Assembly (NCBI RefSeq): GCF_000235625.1 | Contig: NZ_AGTR01000060.1 | Coordinates: forward strand, 51,767 to 115,766 | Length of the DNA stretch: 64,000 nt | Direction of reading: 5' to 3' | DNA from: Marinobacter manganoxydans MnI7-9 | GTDB taxonomy: Bacteria > Pseudomonadota > Gammaproteobacteria > Pseudomonadales > Oleiphilaceae | In this document: in pieces, positions 51,856 through 60,636 of the stretch | How the letters are laid out: each line of letters opens with the position of its first letter | How positions within the stretch are numbered: position 1 is the stretch's first letter | Notes under the pieces: generated by a model | Told to the model about the DNA's origin: nothing | Seen by the model: the letters and a program-made list of their open reading frames with translations, nothing else | Databases searched by the model: none | Made by a program: the position numbers and the translations under genes

Positions 51856-52737
51856 TTACAGCCTGGCGCTCTGCAACGCCTGTATGCGGTCTTCCAGTGG
51901 CGGATGGGTCATGAACAGGGCACTCAGGCCGCCCCGGGCCCCGCGGTTAATGCCAAATGCCTGGAGGCTGTCGGGCATCTGGTCCGGCACCTCGCTTTCC
52001 TGCTTCAGCCTCGCCAGCGCGCTGATCATGGCTGAGCGGCCTGCCAGCTGGGCACCGGCGATATCCGCCCGGAATTCCCGGCGACGGGAGAACCAGAACA
52101 CGATCGTACTGGCAAGTATACCCAGGACGATCTCGGCAACGATGCTGACCGCGAAAAAGCCGAGGCCATGTCCGCTTTCATTCTTGAAAATCACCCGGTC
52201 GACAAAGGAGCCGATCACCCGGGACGCGAAGATGACGAAGGTATTCACCACACCCTGAATCAACGCCAGTGTCACCATGTCACCATTGGCAACATGGCCG
52301 ATTTCGTGGCCCAGGACCGCCCGAATCTCATCCTTGTTAAAGCGGTGCAAAAGCCCTTCACTGACCGCGACTAGTGCGTCGTTCTTGTTCCAGCCCGTTG
52401 CAAAGGCATTGGACTGGGACGCAGGAAAAATCGCGACTTCCGGCATGCCGATACCGGCGTTTTTGGCCAGCTGCGCCACAGTATCCACGAGCCAGCGTTC
52501 GGCAGGAGTGCGCGGGGAATCAATGACCCGGGCCTTGGTGCTCCACTTGGCCATTCGCTTGGAGATCAGCAGCGACACGATGGCGCCGGCGAATCCGAAG
52601 ACCGCAGCGAAAGCCAGCAAAGAGCCATACTGAATACCATTCTGGGCGAGGTAGCTGTCCACGCCCAGCAGTCGCAGTGTGAAACTGGCGACAAGGATTA
52701 CAGCAAGGTTGGTTGCCAGAAACAGCAGAATACGCAT
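51856..52737 (-). CDS. htpX: Membrane zinc metalloprotease HtpX
   Basis: The product has 293 aa. Two N-terminal TM segments are followed by the HEIGH zinc motif in [18 protein letters not shown] and two further hydrophobic segments. [13 protein letters not shown] supplies the third ligand Glu. The C-terminal [16 protein letters not shown] is the usual HtpX end. It degrades misfolded membrane proteins. AGGGA precedes the ATG. Confidence 0.94.
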   Translation of the reverse strand: MRILLFLATNLAVILVASFTLRLLGVDSYLAQNGIQYGSLLAFAAVFGFAGAIVSLLISKRMAKWSTKARVIDSPRTPAERWLVDTVAQLAKNAGIGMPEVAIFPASQSNAFATGWNKNDALVAVSEGLLHRFNKDEIRAVLGHEIGHVANGDMVTLALIQGVVNTFVIFASRVIGSFVDRVIFKNESGHGLGFFAVSIVAEIVLGILASTIVFWFSRRREFRADIAGAQLAGRSAMISALARLKQESEVPDQMPDSLQAFGINRGARGGLSALFMTHPPLEDRIQALQSARL

Positions 52738-52832
52738 GTGGGTTCCCTGATCAGTTCGTCACAGAAAATAAAGCCGTCATTCAGACCGTTATATGCGGTC
52801 GCGGTTCAATCAATCAACGAGCTTACGGTGAT

Positions 52833-53303
52833 TTAATAATTGCCGCGGTCGGCAAAAAAGGTTGCCTGCATGATCTGGCTGATTCTGGCGGAGTTCCCCC
52901 CGCGCAGCGCCCTGAGAATCAGGTGGATGTGAGTGGAAAGATCCTCCTGAACGGAAGGGGGCAGATTACCGGCAGCCGTTTCCTCGGGGATTCCGAATTC
53001 TCTGGTCAGAGTCTCTGGCGCCGGTGCGCTCAGGCGGATAAAGGCGTCTCTGGTCAGAACCGCCTGGTCCAGAGCCTCCTGGCGGATGGTGTCGACGTAC
53101 CGGAGCAGGCCTTCCTCTGCGAGCCAGAGCAGGGCGCCGAAACAGGCCATGTGTCGCTTGCTGTGCAGGCCAAATTCGTCCGGCTCATCCGGGCCGGCAA
53201 TGTCCTCGACAAACAGGTTGATGCGCCTGGGGAAGGCGCCATACAACTGCACCAGGGCAATGGCCGCATCCTTGTAGAATTCCTCGACGTGAATATCCGC
53301 CAT
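52833..53303 (-). CDS. Conserved hypothetical, PA2817-like
   Basis: The product has 156 aa, cytoplasmic, helical, without a domain I can name. Typical text is EFYKDAAIALVQLYGAFPRR and LHSKRHMACFGALLWLAEEG, which I recall from Pseudomonas PA2817-like proteins. It lies 11 bases downstream of the aminotransferase gene and has GGGGA before its ATG. No function proposed. Confidence 0.65.
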   Translation of the reverse strand: MADIHVEEFYKDAAIALVQLYGAFPRRINLFVEDIAGPDEPDEFGLHSKRHMACFGALLWLAEEGLLRYVDTIRQEALDQAVLTRDAFIRLSAPAPETLTREFGIPEETAAGNLPPSVQEDLSTHIHLILRALRGGNSARISQIMQATFFADRGNY

Positions 53304-53314
53304 GGTTTTCCCCG

Positions 53315-54529
53315 TTATTGCTGGTATTGGCCAAGGAAATTGCCGAGCCGGCCCATGGCATCCTCGAGGGTATCTTCCCTGGGCAGGAACACGACTCTCA
53401 GGTGCTGCCTGTCATCGATATTGAAGGCCGACCCCTGCACCAGGAGGATCTTCTCCTGCAACAGCAGGTCCAGAACCAGTTTCTCGTCGTTCACGATAGG
53501 GAAGTGCTTGGGATCCAGTTTCGGAAACAGGTAAAGCGCACCCTGGGGTTTGACGCAGCTCACGCCCGGAATGTCGTTAAGCATGCGCCAGGCGGTTTCC
53601 CTTTGTTCGTAGAGCCGCCCGCCTGGCGTCACCATATCGTTGATGGACTGGTAGCCTCCCAGGGCTGTCTGAATGGCCAGTTGGGCCGGAACGTTGGCAC
53701 ACAGGCGCATATTCGAGAGCATGTCGATGCCTTCGATCAGATCTTTCGCCCGGTGTTTTGCGCCACTGACGATCATCCAGCCCGAGCGGTAACCCGCTGC
53801 CCGGTAATTCTTGGACAGGCCGTTATAGGTAAAGAACAGCACGTCGTCGGCCAGCGAGGCGGTCGAGATGTGCTGGGTACCGTCATAGAGGATCTTGTCG
53901 TAGATCTCGTCCGACAGAATGATCAGGTTGTGCTTGCGGGCCAGTTCGATGACCTGCTCGAGAAGCTCCTTTGAATACACTGCCCCGGTCGGATTGTTGG
54001 GGTTGATCAGAACAATGGCACGGGTCCGCCGGGTGATCTTCTTGCGGATATCGTCAATATCCGGAAACCAGTCCTGCTGTTCGTCGCAGCGATAGTGCAC
54101 GGGCTTGCCGCTGGAAAGCGTAACGGCAGCGGTCCACAGGGGGTAGTCCGGGGCCGGGATCAGCACTTCGTCACCGGTGTTCAACATGGCCTGCATGGTC
54201 ATGACGATCAGCTCGCTGACGCCATTACCCAGGAAAATATCGTCGATATCGACTTTGTCGATGCCCCGTTGCTGGCAGTAGTGCATGACCGCCTTACGGG
54301 CAGAGAACAGCCCCTTCGATTCCACATAGCCCTGGGCAAGGTGCATGTTGTAGATGACGTCTTGCTGGATTTCCTCAGGGACATCCAGTTCGAAGGCGGC
54401 AGGGTTGCCGATGTTGAGCTTGAGTACCCGATGCCCCTCTTCTTCGAGTCGACGCGCTTCCCGCAGAACTACGCCACGGATTTCATAACACACGTTATCC
54501 AGCTTGGCGGATTTGTAGTAGTTCTGCAT
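53315..54529 (-). CDS. alaA: PLP-dependent alanine-type aminotransferase (AlaA-like)
   Basis: The product has 404 aa. Class I/II aminotransferase features are DYPLWTAAVTLSSGKPVHY, INPNNPTGAVYSKE, LSDEIYDKILYDG and the Schiff-base Lys in TYNGLSKNYRAAGYRSGW. The N-terminus (YKSAKLDNVCYEIRGVVLRE) and overall text match E. coli AlaA, glutamate-pyruvate aminotransferase. The start ATG has only a weak Shine-Dalgarno. It lies just upstream of the PA2817-like gene and is divergent from gpx. Confidence 0.88.
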   Translation of the reverse strand: MQNYYKSAKLDNVCYEIRGVVLREARRLEEEGHRVLKLNIGNPAAFELDVPEEIQQDVIYNMHLAQGYVESKGLFSARKAVMHYCQQRGIDKVDIDDIFLGNGVSELIVMTMQAMLNTGDEVLIPAPDYPLWTAAVTLSSGKPVHYRCDEQQDWFPDIDDIRKKITRRTRAIVLINPNNPTGAVYSKELLEQVIELARKHNLIILSDEIYDKILYDGTQHISTASLADDVLFFTYNGLSKNYRAAGYRSGWMIVSGAKHRAKDLIEGIDMLSNMRLCANVPAQLAIQTALGGYQSINDMVTPGGRLYEQRETAWRMLNDIPGVSCVKPQGALYLFPKLDPKHFPIVNDEKLVLDLLLQEKILLVQGSAFNIDDRQHLRVVFLPREDTLEDAMGRLGNFLGQYQQ

Positions 54530-54781
54530 AAGACCCGGACGTCCTTCTTTTGAGATCGAAAAATGGCACCTGCCAACACGACAGTCCTTTATTCTAGCGG
54601 AGCGAGGGCCGGCGGCAACAGGGGAATTATGATGAATTGTGTCGTGTTAAGGCAGATTTAGCTCACAAACCTGAACCGGTTTTTGAAAATGGTCCCCGTA
54701 GCGTCTGCATTGCCATGGTTTTTTGGTCTGTGTTGTGAACAATGGTTCAAGCAGAACGCAAAACATCACAGGGAGAATTTT

Positions 54782-55273
54782 ATGGCAGGCGAAACGGTCT
54801 ACGATTTCACGGTACGGGATATCAAGGGTAACGAGAAAAGCATGGCGGAGTACCAGGGCAAAGTTCTCCTGATCGTGAACACCGCCAGCAAATGCGGTTT
54901 TACGCCCCAGTTCGAGGGCTTGCAGTCCCTTCACAACGAGTTGGGTGACAAGGGCTTTGAGGTTCTGGGCTTTCCGTGCAACCAGTTCCTGAATCAGGAC
55001 CCGGGTGACGAGGATGCGATCAGTCAGTTCTGCAGTCTGAACTATGGTGTCGATTTTCCCATGTTTTCCAAGATTGAAGTGAATGGCGATGGCGCCCACC
55101 CCCTGTTTCGCTTTCTCAAGCGCGAAGCCAAGGGCCTGATGGGATCTGAAAAAGTGAAGTGGAATTTTACCAAATTTCTGGTCGCGCCAGATGGCAAGGT
55201 TGTTCGTCGTTACCCGCCCACCGCAAAACCGGAAGATATCCGGGCCGATATCGAAAAACTGTTACCGGCCTGA
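54782..55273 (+). CDS. Glutathione peroxidase family protein
   Basis: The product has 163 aa from ATG 54782, with AGGGAGA 7 bases upstream; the frame is open back to 54683. NTASKCGFTPQFEGLQ holds the peroxidatic Cys, FPCNQFLNQDPGDE is the second signature, and KVKWNFTKFLVAPDG the third. As a Cys-type enzyme it probably uses thioredoxin as much as glutathione. The 3' end overlaps the convergent histidine kinase gene by 12 bases. Confidence 0.92.
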   Translation: MAGETVYDFTVRDIKGNEKSMAEYQGKVLLIVNTASKCGFTPQFEGLQSLHNELGDKGFEVLGFPCNQFLNQDPGDEDAISQFCSLNYGVDFPMFSKIEVNGDGAHPLFRFLKREAKGLMGSEKVKWNFTKFLVAPDGKVVRRYPPTAKPEDIRADIEKLLPA

Positions 55274-57610
55274 ACTCTCTGAGGATGGAGAAGGGCGCCA
55301 ACGGTTGATGACCTCCCGGAGCTCGTCACGCTTGTAGGGCTTGGTAATGTAGTCGTTCATGCCTGAGGCGAGGCAGTCCTCGCGGTCTCCCTGCATGACA
55401 TTGGCGGTAACGGCAATGATGGGCAGGTCTTTCCATTGCGGGTTCTGCCGAATCCTCTGTGTTGCCTCATAACCGTCCATGACCGGCATCTGGCAGTCCA
55501 TCAGCACCAGGTCGTAATGGCTCTGTTCCAGCGCCTGTATGGCCTTCAGGCCGTTCTCTGCGTGGTCTGCGCGATGCCCCAGTTTTTTCAGCAGGTTGCT
55601 CGCCACCAGTTGATTCACCTGATTGTCCTCCACCAGAAGGACCGCCAGGGACTGTTCGGTGCCGGTTTGTTCTTCCGGGGCGGCGTCAGGAGTGGCGCGA
55701 TCGTCACTGGCCATCACGCCCGCGGCCCGAGCAAGGCAACGGAAAAGCTCATTCCGCCGCAATGGCAGCGACAGAAGCTGGTAACGTCCCCTGGCCGGAG
55801 GCAGGGTGCCGGTAGCGTCAGCAAGGATCACGCCGGCGCCTTGCCAGTCGGCCGCGAAGGCCAGGGTTTCCTCATCGTCGGCGCTGGCCAGCGCCAGCAG
55901 AATGCCCTCCGGATGCCGGCTTGCACCCCGGACAGGAATGCCCCGCTTCCGAAGCTCAGCCTCAATGGCTGAACGGTGCGGGTTTTCCGGGGGGATGGCC
56001 ATGGCAATGCCGATGTCCCTGACTCGGGCGTCCACCCGGGGAAGATCCTGGTCTTCGCCGGCCTCATGGACCGGCAGAGGCAGGGTTACGGTGAAGTGAG
56101 TGCCGTTGCCTTGCCGGGAATCCACCAGAATCTGGCCATGCATGCGTTCCACAAGCTGGCGGCAAAGTGTCAGGCCCAGACCGGTGCCACCATACAGGCG
56201 GGTAGTTTCCGCGTCAGCCTGGGAAAAGGGCGAGAAGATACGGTGCAGGCCTTCACTGGACATGCCGATCCCGGTGTCCACCACGTCGATTCTCATGCTG
56301 CCGCCGGAATAGGCCGCCCGGATCTTTACGCCGCCTTCGTCGGTAAACTTGATGGCGTTGCTCAAAAGATTGTTGAGCACCTGGCGGACCCGTGTCGGGT
56401 CACCCAGGAAGTTCTCCGGCAGGTCAGGATCAATTTCGGTAACCAGGTAAATGTGTTTCCGGCGGGCCTGCTGGGCGTGGAGTGTGGCGCATTCCTCAAT
56501 CAGGTGCCGGACGCTGAACGGGATGTTTTCCAGGCTGAGTTTACCTGCCTCTACCTTTGAAATATCCAGGATGTCATTCAGCAGCCCCAGCAGATTCTCG
56601 CCGGCGTTCAGGGCGATTTCCATCCGGTTGCGTTGTGCAGGGTCCAGTTCGCCCTCAAGCGCCAGGCCCAGCATGCCCAGAACGCCATTGAGGGGCGTGC
56701 GGATCTCGTGGCTCATGCTGGCCAGGAAATTGGCCCTTGCCCTTGCCCGGCGAACCGCATCTTCCTTGGCTTTCACCAGGGCGCGGTTACCCCGTTGCAG
56801 GGCTTCGTTCTTCTCGGAGATTTCCCGGGTACGGTCCTCCACTTCCTGCTCAAGCTGGGTGGAGTAGTTCTTCATGGCACTTTCTGCGTGCCGGAGCTGG
56901 GCAAGGCTGGAGTCGATGGTTTCGAGATGCTGGTTGATGATCCCCACCATGGTCCCGATCTCGTCTTCCCGGTGGTTTGCCGGGATCGGCAGCCTGACTT
57001 TTTCGGGAGAGCTGGCCCGCACCTGGCTCAGTGCGCTGATGACGTTGAGCATGGGGCGGGTAAGCACGAAATAGAAGATGGCCAGCAAGGCTGCGGACAG
57101 GATGAGGCTCTTGAGAAGCCCGCTGATGAGCGTGTAGCCGGCCCGCTGGAGAAACAGCGCGCCATAGTGATAAGTGTCGATGGTGACGATCAGGTGGCCG
57201 AGTGACAGATCCTCAAGTTGTGGAACCTGCAACTCCTGTCGGAATACCCGGTCAGAGCCAAATAGCAGGTCACTGACCCAGCGATAGGGCGACTCCGGGC
57301 TGCTTTTGCTCGACGCAGCCATGGTCTCGTCGTCGTTGTCTGTGATCCGTGCATCGATGGTGGCGGGATGGCGAAGCAGGCCATCGAGTAATTCCTCCGC
57401 CAGCCGCACATCAATATTGTAGGCAATCTGGGACGCGGGGCTGTTGCTGATATCGATCAGCGCGTGGATCTCATTCTCCATCGATTCCTTTGCGCTGAAG
57501 TAGTCCAGGGTAATCTGGACAACATTCAGCACCAGCCCGAGGACCATGGCAACCAGTACCGTGTCCCGGGTCAGTCGATAGGAAAGTCGTTGTTTGAAGC
57601 CCTTGCTCAC
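55262..57610 (-). CDS. Hybrid sensor histidine kinase/response regulator (SagS-like)
   Basis: The product has about 782 aa from GTG 57610; the frame is open to 57694, which would overlap the upstream gene. TM1 is followed by a periplasmic domain of about 135 residues, TM2, a HAMP region and a coiled coil. HisKA (FLASMSHEIRTPLNGVLGML) and HATPase (LLSNAIKFTDEGG, then DTGIGM and GTGLGLTLCRQLVE) follow. A degenerate receiver-like segment precedes the true C-terminal receiver (LLVEDNQVNQLVASN, phosphoacceptor Asp in LVLMDCQMPVMDGYEA). Architecture and neighbours (gpx and a small TM protein) resemble Pseudomonas SagS, a biofilm switch that feeds a phosphotransfer protein. No Hpt domain is visible. 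Confidence 0.85.
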   Translation of the reverse strand: MSKGFKQRLSYRLTRDTVLVAMVLGLVLNVVQITLDYFSAKESMENEIHALIDISNSPASQIAYNIDVRLAEELLDGLLRHPATIDARITDNDDETMAASSKSSPESPYRWVSDLLFGSDRVFRQELQVPQLEDLSLGHLIVTIDTYHYGALFLQRAGYTLISGLLKSLILSAALLAIFYFVLTRPMLNVISALSQVRASSPEKVRLPIPANHREDEIGTMVGIINQHLETIDSSLAQLRHAESAMKNYSTQLEQEVEDRTREISEKNEALQRGNRALVKAKEDAVRRARARANFLASMSHEIRTPLNGVLGMLGLALEGELDPAQRNRMEIALNAGENLLGLLNDILDISKVEAGKLSLENIPFSVRHLIEECATLHAQQARRKHIYLVTEIDPDLPENFLGDPTRVRQVLNNLLSNAIKFTDEGGVKIRAAYSGGSMRIDVVDTGIGMSSEGLHRIFSPFSQADAETTRLYGGTGLGLTLCRQLVERMHGQILVDSRQGNGTHFTVTLPLPVHEAGEDQDLPRVDARVRDIGIAMAIPPENPHRSAIEAELRKRGIPVRGASRHPEGILLALASADDEETLAFAADWQGAGVILADATGTLPPARGRYQLLSLPLRRNELFRCLARAAGVMASDDRATPDAAPEEQTGTEQSLAVLLVEDNQVNQLVASNLLKKLGHRADHAENGLKAIQALEQSHYDLVLMDCQMPVMDGYEATQRIRQNPQWKDLPIIAVTANVMQGDREDCLASGMNDYITKPYKRDELREVINRWRPSPSSESSGR

Positions 57611-57663
57611 GGGTTTGCACTGTCCCTGTTGGCGGGCCTGCAATGGCGACCCGTTCTGTGCCT

Positions 57664-58431
57664 TCAGTCGTCGTAATCGGCCTTTTTCTTCCACTCGTCA
57701 TCGTGGAGGAAGGTATCCCACTCACGGTCCAGTTTGGACTCTCCCTGCGGGCTCTCCTTACCCTCTGCACTCATGGCCTCAAGTTCCTGAATGCGCGTCC
57801 GGAAGCTCTTCACTGCTTTCATGGCAAGTGGGTTGTCGCGGGATTTCCCCATTTCGGTGCTGGCCAGGTGATAGGCATGAATGGCCTTCCGGATCTCGTT
57901 CTGGCGAACATAGTCCCGGGCCTGAAACACATGCAGATCCGCGTGGGTCTTGTGGACCAGGAAGAGCACATACTTGAGGTTTTTCTTTGCGGTGGCTGAG
58001 TCAATCCGCCCGCTCTTGTGCATGCCTTCAATCATCTTGAACAGATTCTGAAGCAATTCCTTGACGTAATTCGACTTTTCCGCGGAATCAATCTTGACTG
58101 GCGTGGTGGTGTCGCGCTTTTCAACGATCTGTGTTTTCAGTTCTGCAGCGGACTTCTGCCATTCCTTGACCGGCAGGTTCGACTTCAGGCCGGCCAACTC
58201 CGTGCAAGCTTCTTCTATGCGTTTAATCAGGAGCAGTTTCAGATCGGCTGTCAGGTATTGGCCTGGAATTTCGGTCAGCAGGCGATTGGCCCTTTTATAG
58301 GCGTCTTCCTGAGCGGTAATCTTGCGCACCCGTTCAATGCGGGCGCGTTCCCGCATTTGGCTGAGAACAATAATGACAATCGAGACGGTCACGATGGCCG
58401 CCAGCAAAAGGACGATCGTAGTGGTATCCAT
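57664..58431 (-). CDS. Single-TM helical protein, PA2823-like
   Basis: The product has 255 aa. One TM at the N-terminus (TIVLLLAAIVTVSIVIIVLS) is followed by a charged, fully helical cytoplasmic region (ERARIERVRKITAQEDAYKR, LTADLKLLLIKRIEEACTEL, KNLKYVLFLVHKTHADLHVF). No domain name is certain. It sits directly upstream of the SagS-like kinase, as a hypothetical gene does in Pseudomonas. It may be an accessory of that pathway. Confidence 0.7.
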   Translation of the reverse strand: MDTTTIVLLLAAIVTVSIVIIVLSQMRERARIERVRKITAQEDAYKRANRLLTEIPGQYLTADLKLLLIKRIEEACTELAGLKSNLPVKEWQKSAAELKTQIVEKRDTTTPVKIDSAEKSNYVKELLQNLFKMIEGMHKSGRIDSATAKKNLKYVLFLVHKTHADLHVFQARDYVRQNEIRKAIHAYHLASTEMGKSRDNPLAMKAVKSFRTRIQELEAMSAEGKESPQGESKLDREWDTFLHDDEWKKKADYDD

Positions 58432-58666
58432 TTTGTCAGTAACGACTCCGGCTTCAGGATCAAATGATGGCGGGTGTACAAACCGGCCTCAAAACACCGA
58501 TATTATTCAGCAAGTATCCGAAAGACTAGCAGAAATACCGCTCCAGATCCGTTTTCAAATGTGAAAGATCGTGTTGCTGATTGATTACGTGAATCCTCGC
58601 TATCATGTATATTGCTCTCGTGAATCAGCCTCGCTTTTCCTGTTGTTCTGGCGTTCCGGAGTTTTT

Positions 58667-59677
58667 GTGGATATTTCCCGTGTTGATCTTAACTTGCTCG
58701 TGTACCTGGATGTGTTGCTGCGCGAGCGGAATGTGACCAAGGCAGCGAACCATCTGGGTATTACCCAGCCTGCCATGAGCAATGGTTTGAAGCGGTTGCG
58801 GGATCTGTTCAGTGATCCGCTCCTGGTGCGAACCAGTGAGGGTATGACGGCCACGGAGCGCGCGCGTGAACTACAACCGCTGGTGCGGGGAATCCTGTCG
58901 GATATTGAACAGGCCGTGCAAGATAAGACACCCTTTTCAGCTCTTGAAAGCCAGCGCGTGTTCCGGATCATGGCCAGTGATTATGCCGAATCCTGCCTGA
59001 TGCCCCGGGTTCTGAGGCGGATCCGTCAGGAAGCGCCGCACGTCACCCTGGATGTGCTCACGCCCAGTGACGTCAGCTTTCTGGATGTCGAGCAGGGGCG
59101 GTTGGATATGGCGATCAACCGGTTCGACAAGATCCCCCAGTCTTTCCATCAGAAGACCCTCTGGACTGAGTATTTTGCCTGCCTGATGAACGCCCGTAAC
59201 CCGGTATTGAAGGAGCCCTTCACCCTGGACACCTATCTGGACGCCAGCCATATCTGGGTCAGCAAGACCGGGTTTGGTGTTGGTGTTGGTGTAAACCCAA
59301 AGGATGTCCAGCGACTGGGCTGGGTTGATGAGGCGCTGTCGAGAATGGGGCGCAAGCGACAGATTTCCGTTTTCACCCGTCACTATCAGGTTGCGATGCT
59401 GCTGGCCGAGCAGCATGACCTGATTGCCACGCTGCCATCCCGGGCAGCCTGGCTGCAGAAAGACAACCCGAATCTTGTGGTCAAGGTGCCTCCGTTCGAG
59501 ATTCCACCGTTCGAGCTGAAAATGGCCTGGAGCCCTCTGTTGCAGCACAACGCGGATCATCAATGGCTGCGCAAACTGATTGCTGAGGTGGCTACGGAGG
59601 TGGATACCGAGTTTGCTCCGTTCGGGGCCAGGTTCGAAGCGCCGGACGCGCCCCAGGCTCATCACTCAGAGCGGTAA
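58667..59677 (+). CDS. LysR-family transcriptional regulator
   Basis: The product has 336 aa. GTG 58667 is chosen because CGGAG sits 5 bases upstream and the HTH follows at the usual place; the frame is open back to 58571. The winged HTH is LLVYLDVLLRERNVTKAANH followed by LGITQPAMSNGLKRLRD. The effector domain spans about residues 95-300 in the NodD/LeuO-like style. A Gly-Val run (GFGVGVGVNPKD) is encoded by a short tandem repeat. Its target is unknown. Its 3' end overlaps the convergent GNAT gene by 12 bases. Confidence 0.9.
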   Translation: MDISRVDLNLLVYLDVLLRERNVTKAANHLGITQPAMSNGLKRLRDLFSDPLLVRTSEGMTATERARELQPLVRGILSDIEQAVQDKTPFSALESQRVFRIMASDYAESCLMPRVLRRIRQEAPHVTLDVLTPSDVSFLDVEQGRLDMAINRFDKIPQSFHQKTLWTEYFACLMNARNPVLKEPFTLDTYLDASHIWVSKTGFGVGVGVNPKDVQRLGWVDEALSRMGRKRQISVFTRHYQVAMLLAEQHDLIATLPSRAAWLQKDNPNLVVKVPPFEIPPFELKMAWSPLLQHNADHQWLRKLIAEVATEVDTEFAPFGARFEAPDAPQAHHSER

Positions 59678-60631
59678 TTCCCGAAGCTCCAGGGAAGGCC
59701 GGGCCGCATCCCACATGCGCTGGAAGTTTTCCGACAAGAGCTTTACGCGGCCACCGTCCGAGAACTTGGCGAAACCCTCTGGCTTGTAGAAATCATGTCG
59801 GTACACCACGCCTTCACGGTCCGCAATAATGAAGGGCTGGTCCTCAACCGGGTAGTCCTCGTTGACCAGTCGAAGTTCCATGCGGCTCGGCAGCCGGCGC
59901 ATCAGTTCGACCAGTGTGTGTCGACGTTTCACCAGCGGCTTGTCGTCATGGATCAGCAACCTGACTTCGCTGAGCCGGTGCCGACGGGCCAGGGCGGAGA
60001 TCAGCTCCCGGAAACGATGCCGGTCATACAGATCGTGTTCGAGCAGGCGGTCATACAGCCAGATGCGCTGGCCGGCCTGGCCAACCACCGAATCCATCAG
60101 CCCCAGTAGCCTGGCCTCGGTATCAAACAGCCAGGAGTCCGTGTCGCTGCCCAGAATCATCGGCCGGTCCAGGGAGCCAAGGCCCTCGGCGGCGAGTCCC
60201 GGTGCCAGGCTACGCATGTCAAAGTGGGGAATGCCGGCGTCGTCGTAAACGCCCGAACAGACGTGGAAGCCTGACCGTTGATAAAAAGGAATGGCGTGCT
60301 CCTGGGCAGACAACCTGAGCTCGGCAAAACGGTCAGCCGATTCTGCGATCAGGTGCCGGAGCATTGCTTCCCCGATACCCTGTCCGCGGTACTGGGGCAG
60401 GATCGCCATGCGACCGATGTGGCCGGTCTCTTCAAGGGTTGAAAACAGTCGTGCCACGCCTGCCGGGGTATTGTCTGGCAGCACTGCCAGATAGTGATCG
60501 GCAATTTCGTCGGTTTCATCCCACTCCAGCTCCGGCGGAACTTTCTGTTCCTCAATAAACACCTGCTGGCGGATATCCCGGACGGATGCCGGGGCCAGTT
60601 GCCAGCTGTATTTGCGAAACCGGATGCTCAT
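59666..60631 (-). CDS. GNAT acetyltransferase fused to a C-terminal conserved domain
   Basis: The product has 321 aa from ATG 60631, 6 bases past the roxA-like stop; the frame runs open much further but that part overlaps the upstream gene. The N-terminal half is a GNAT domain (about residues 1-140) with the acetyl-CoA loop GRMAILPQYRGQGIGEAMLR. The C-terminal half (about 165-321) has LGSDTDSWLFDTEARLLGLM, SEVRLLIHDDKPLVKRRHTL and EDQPFIIADREGVVYRHD. This resembles a nuclease/PLD-like receptor fold seen only in such fusions, as far as I recall. Substrate unknown. Confidence 0.8.
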   Translation of the reverse strand: MSIRFRKYSWQLAPASVRDIRQQVFIEEQKVPPELEWDETDEIADHYLAVLPDNTPAGVARLFSTLEETGHIGRMAILPQYRGQGIGEAMLRHLIAESADRFAELRLSAQEHAIPFYQRSGFHVCSGVYDDAGIPHFDMRSLAPGLAAEGLGSLDRPMILGSDTDSWLFDTEARLLGLMDSVVGQAGQRIWLYDRLLEHDLYDRHRFRELISALARRHRLSEVRLLIHDDKPLVKRRHTLVELMRRLPSRMELRLVNEDYPVEDQPFIIADREGVVYRHDFYKPEGFAKFSDGGRVKLLSENFQRMWDAARPSLELRELPL

Positions 60632-60636
60632 AAAGC

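Noticed and set aside
59272-59293. Short tandem GTTGGT-type repeat in the LysR gene
   Set aside because: Three units inside a coding frame, giving GVGVGV; too short to suggest a switch.
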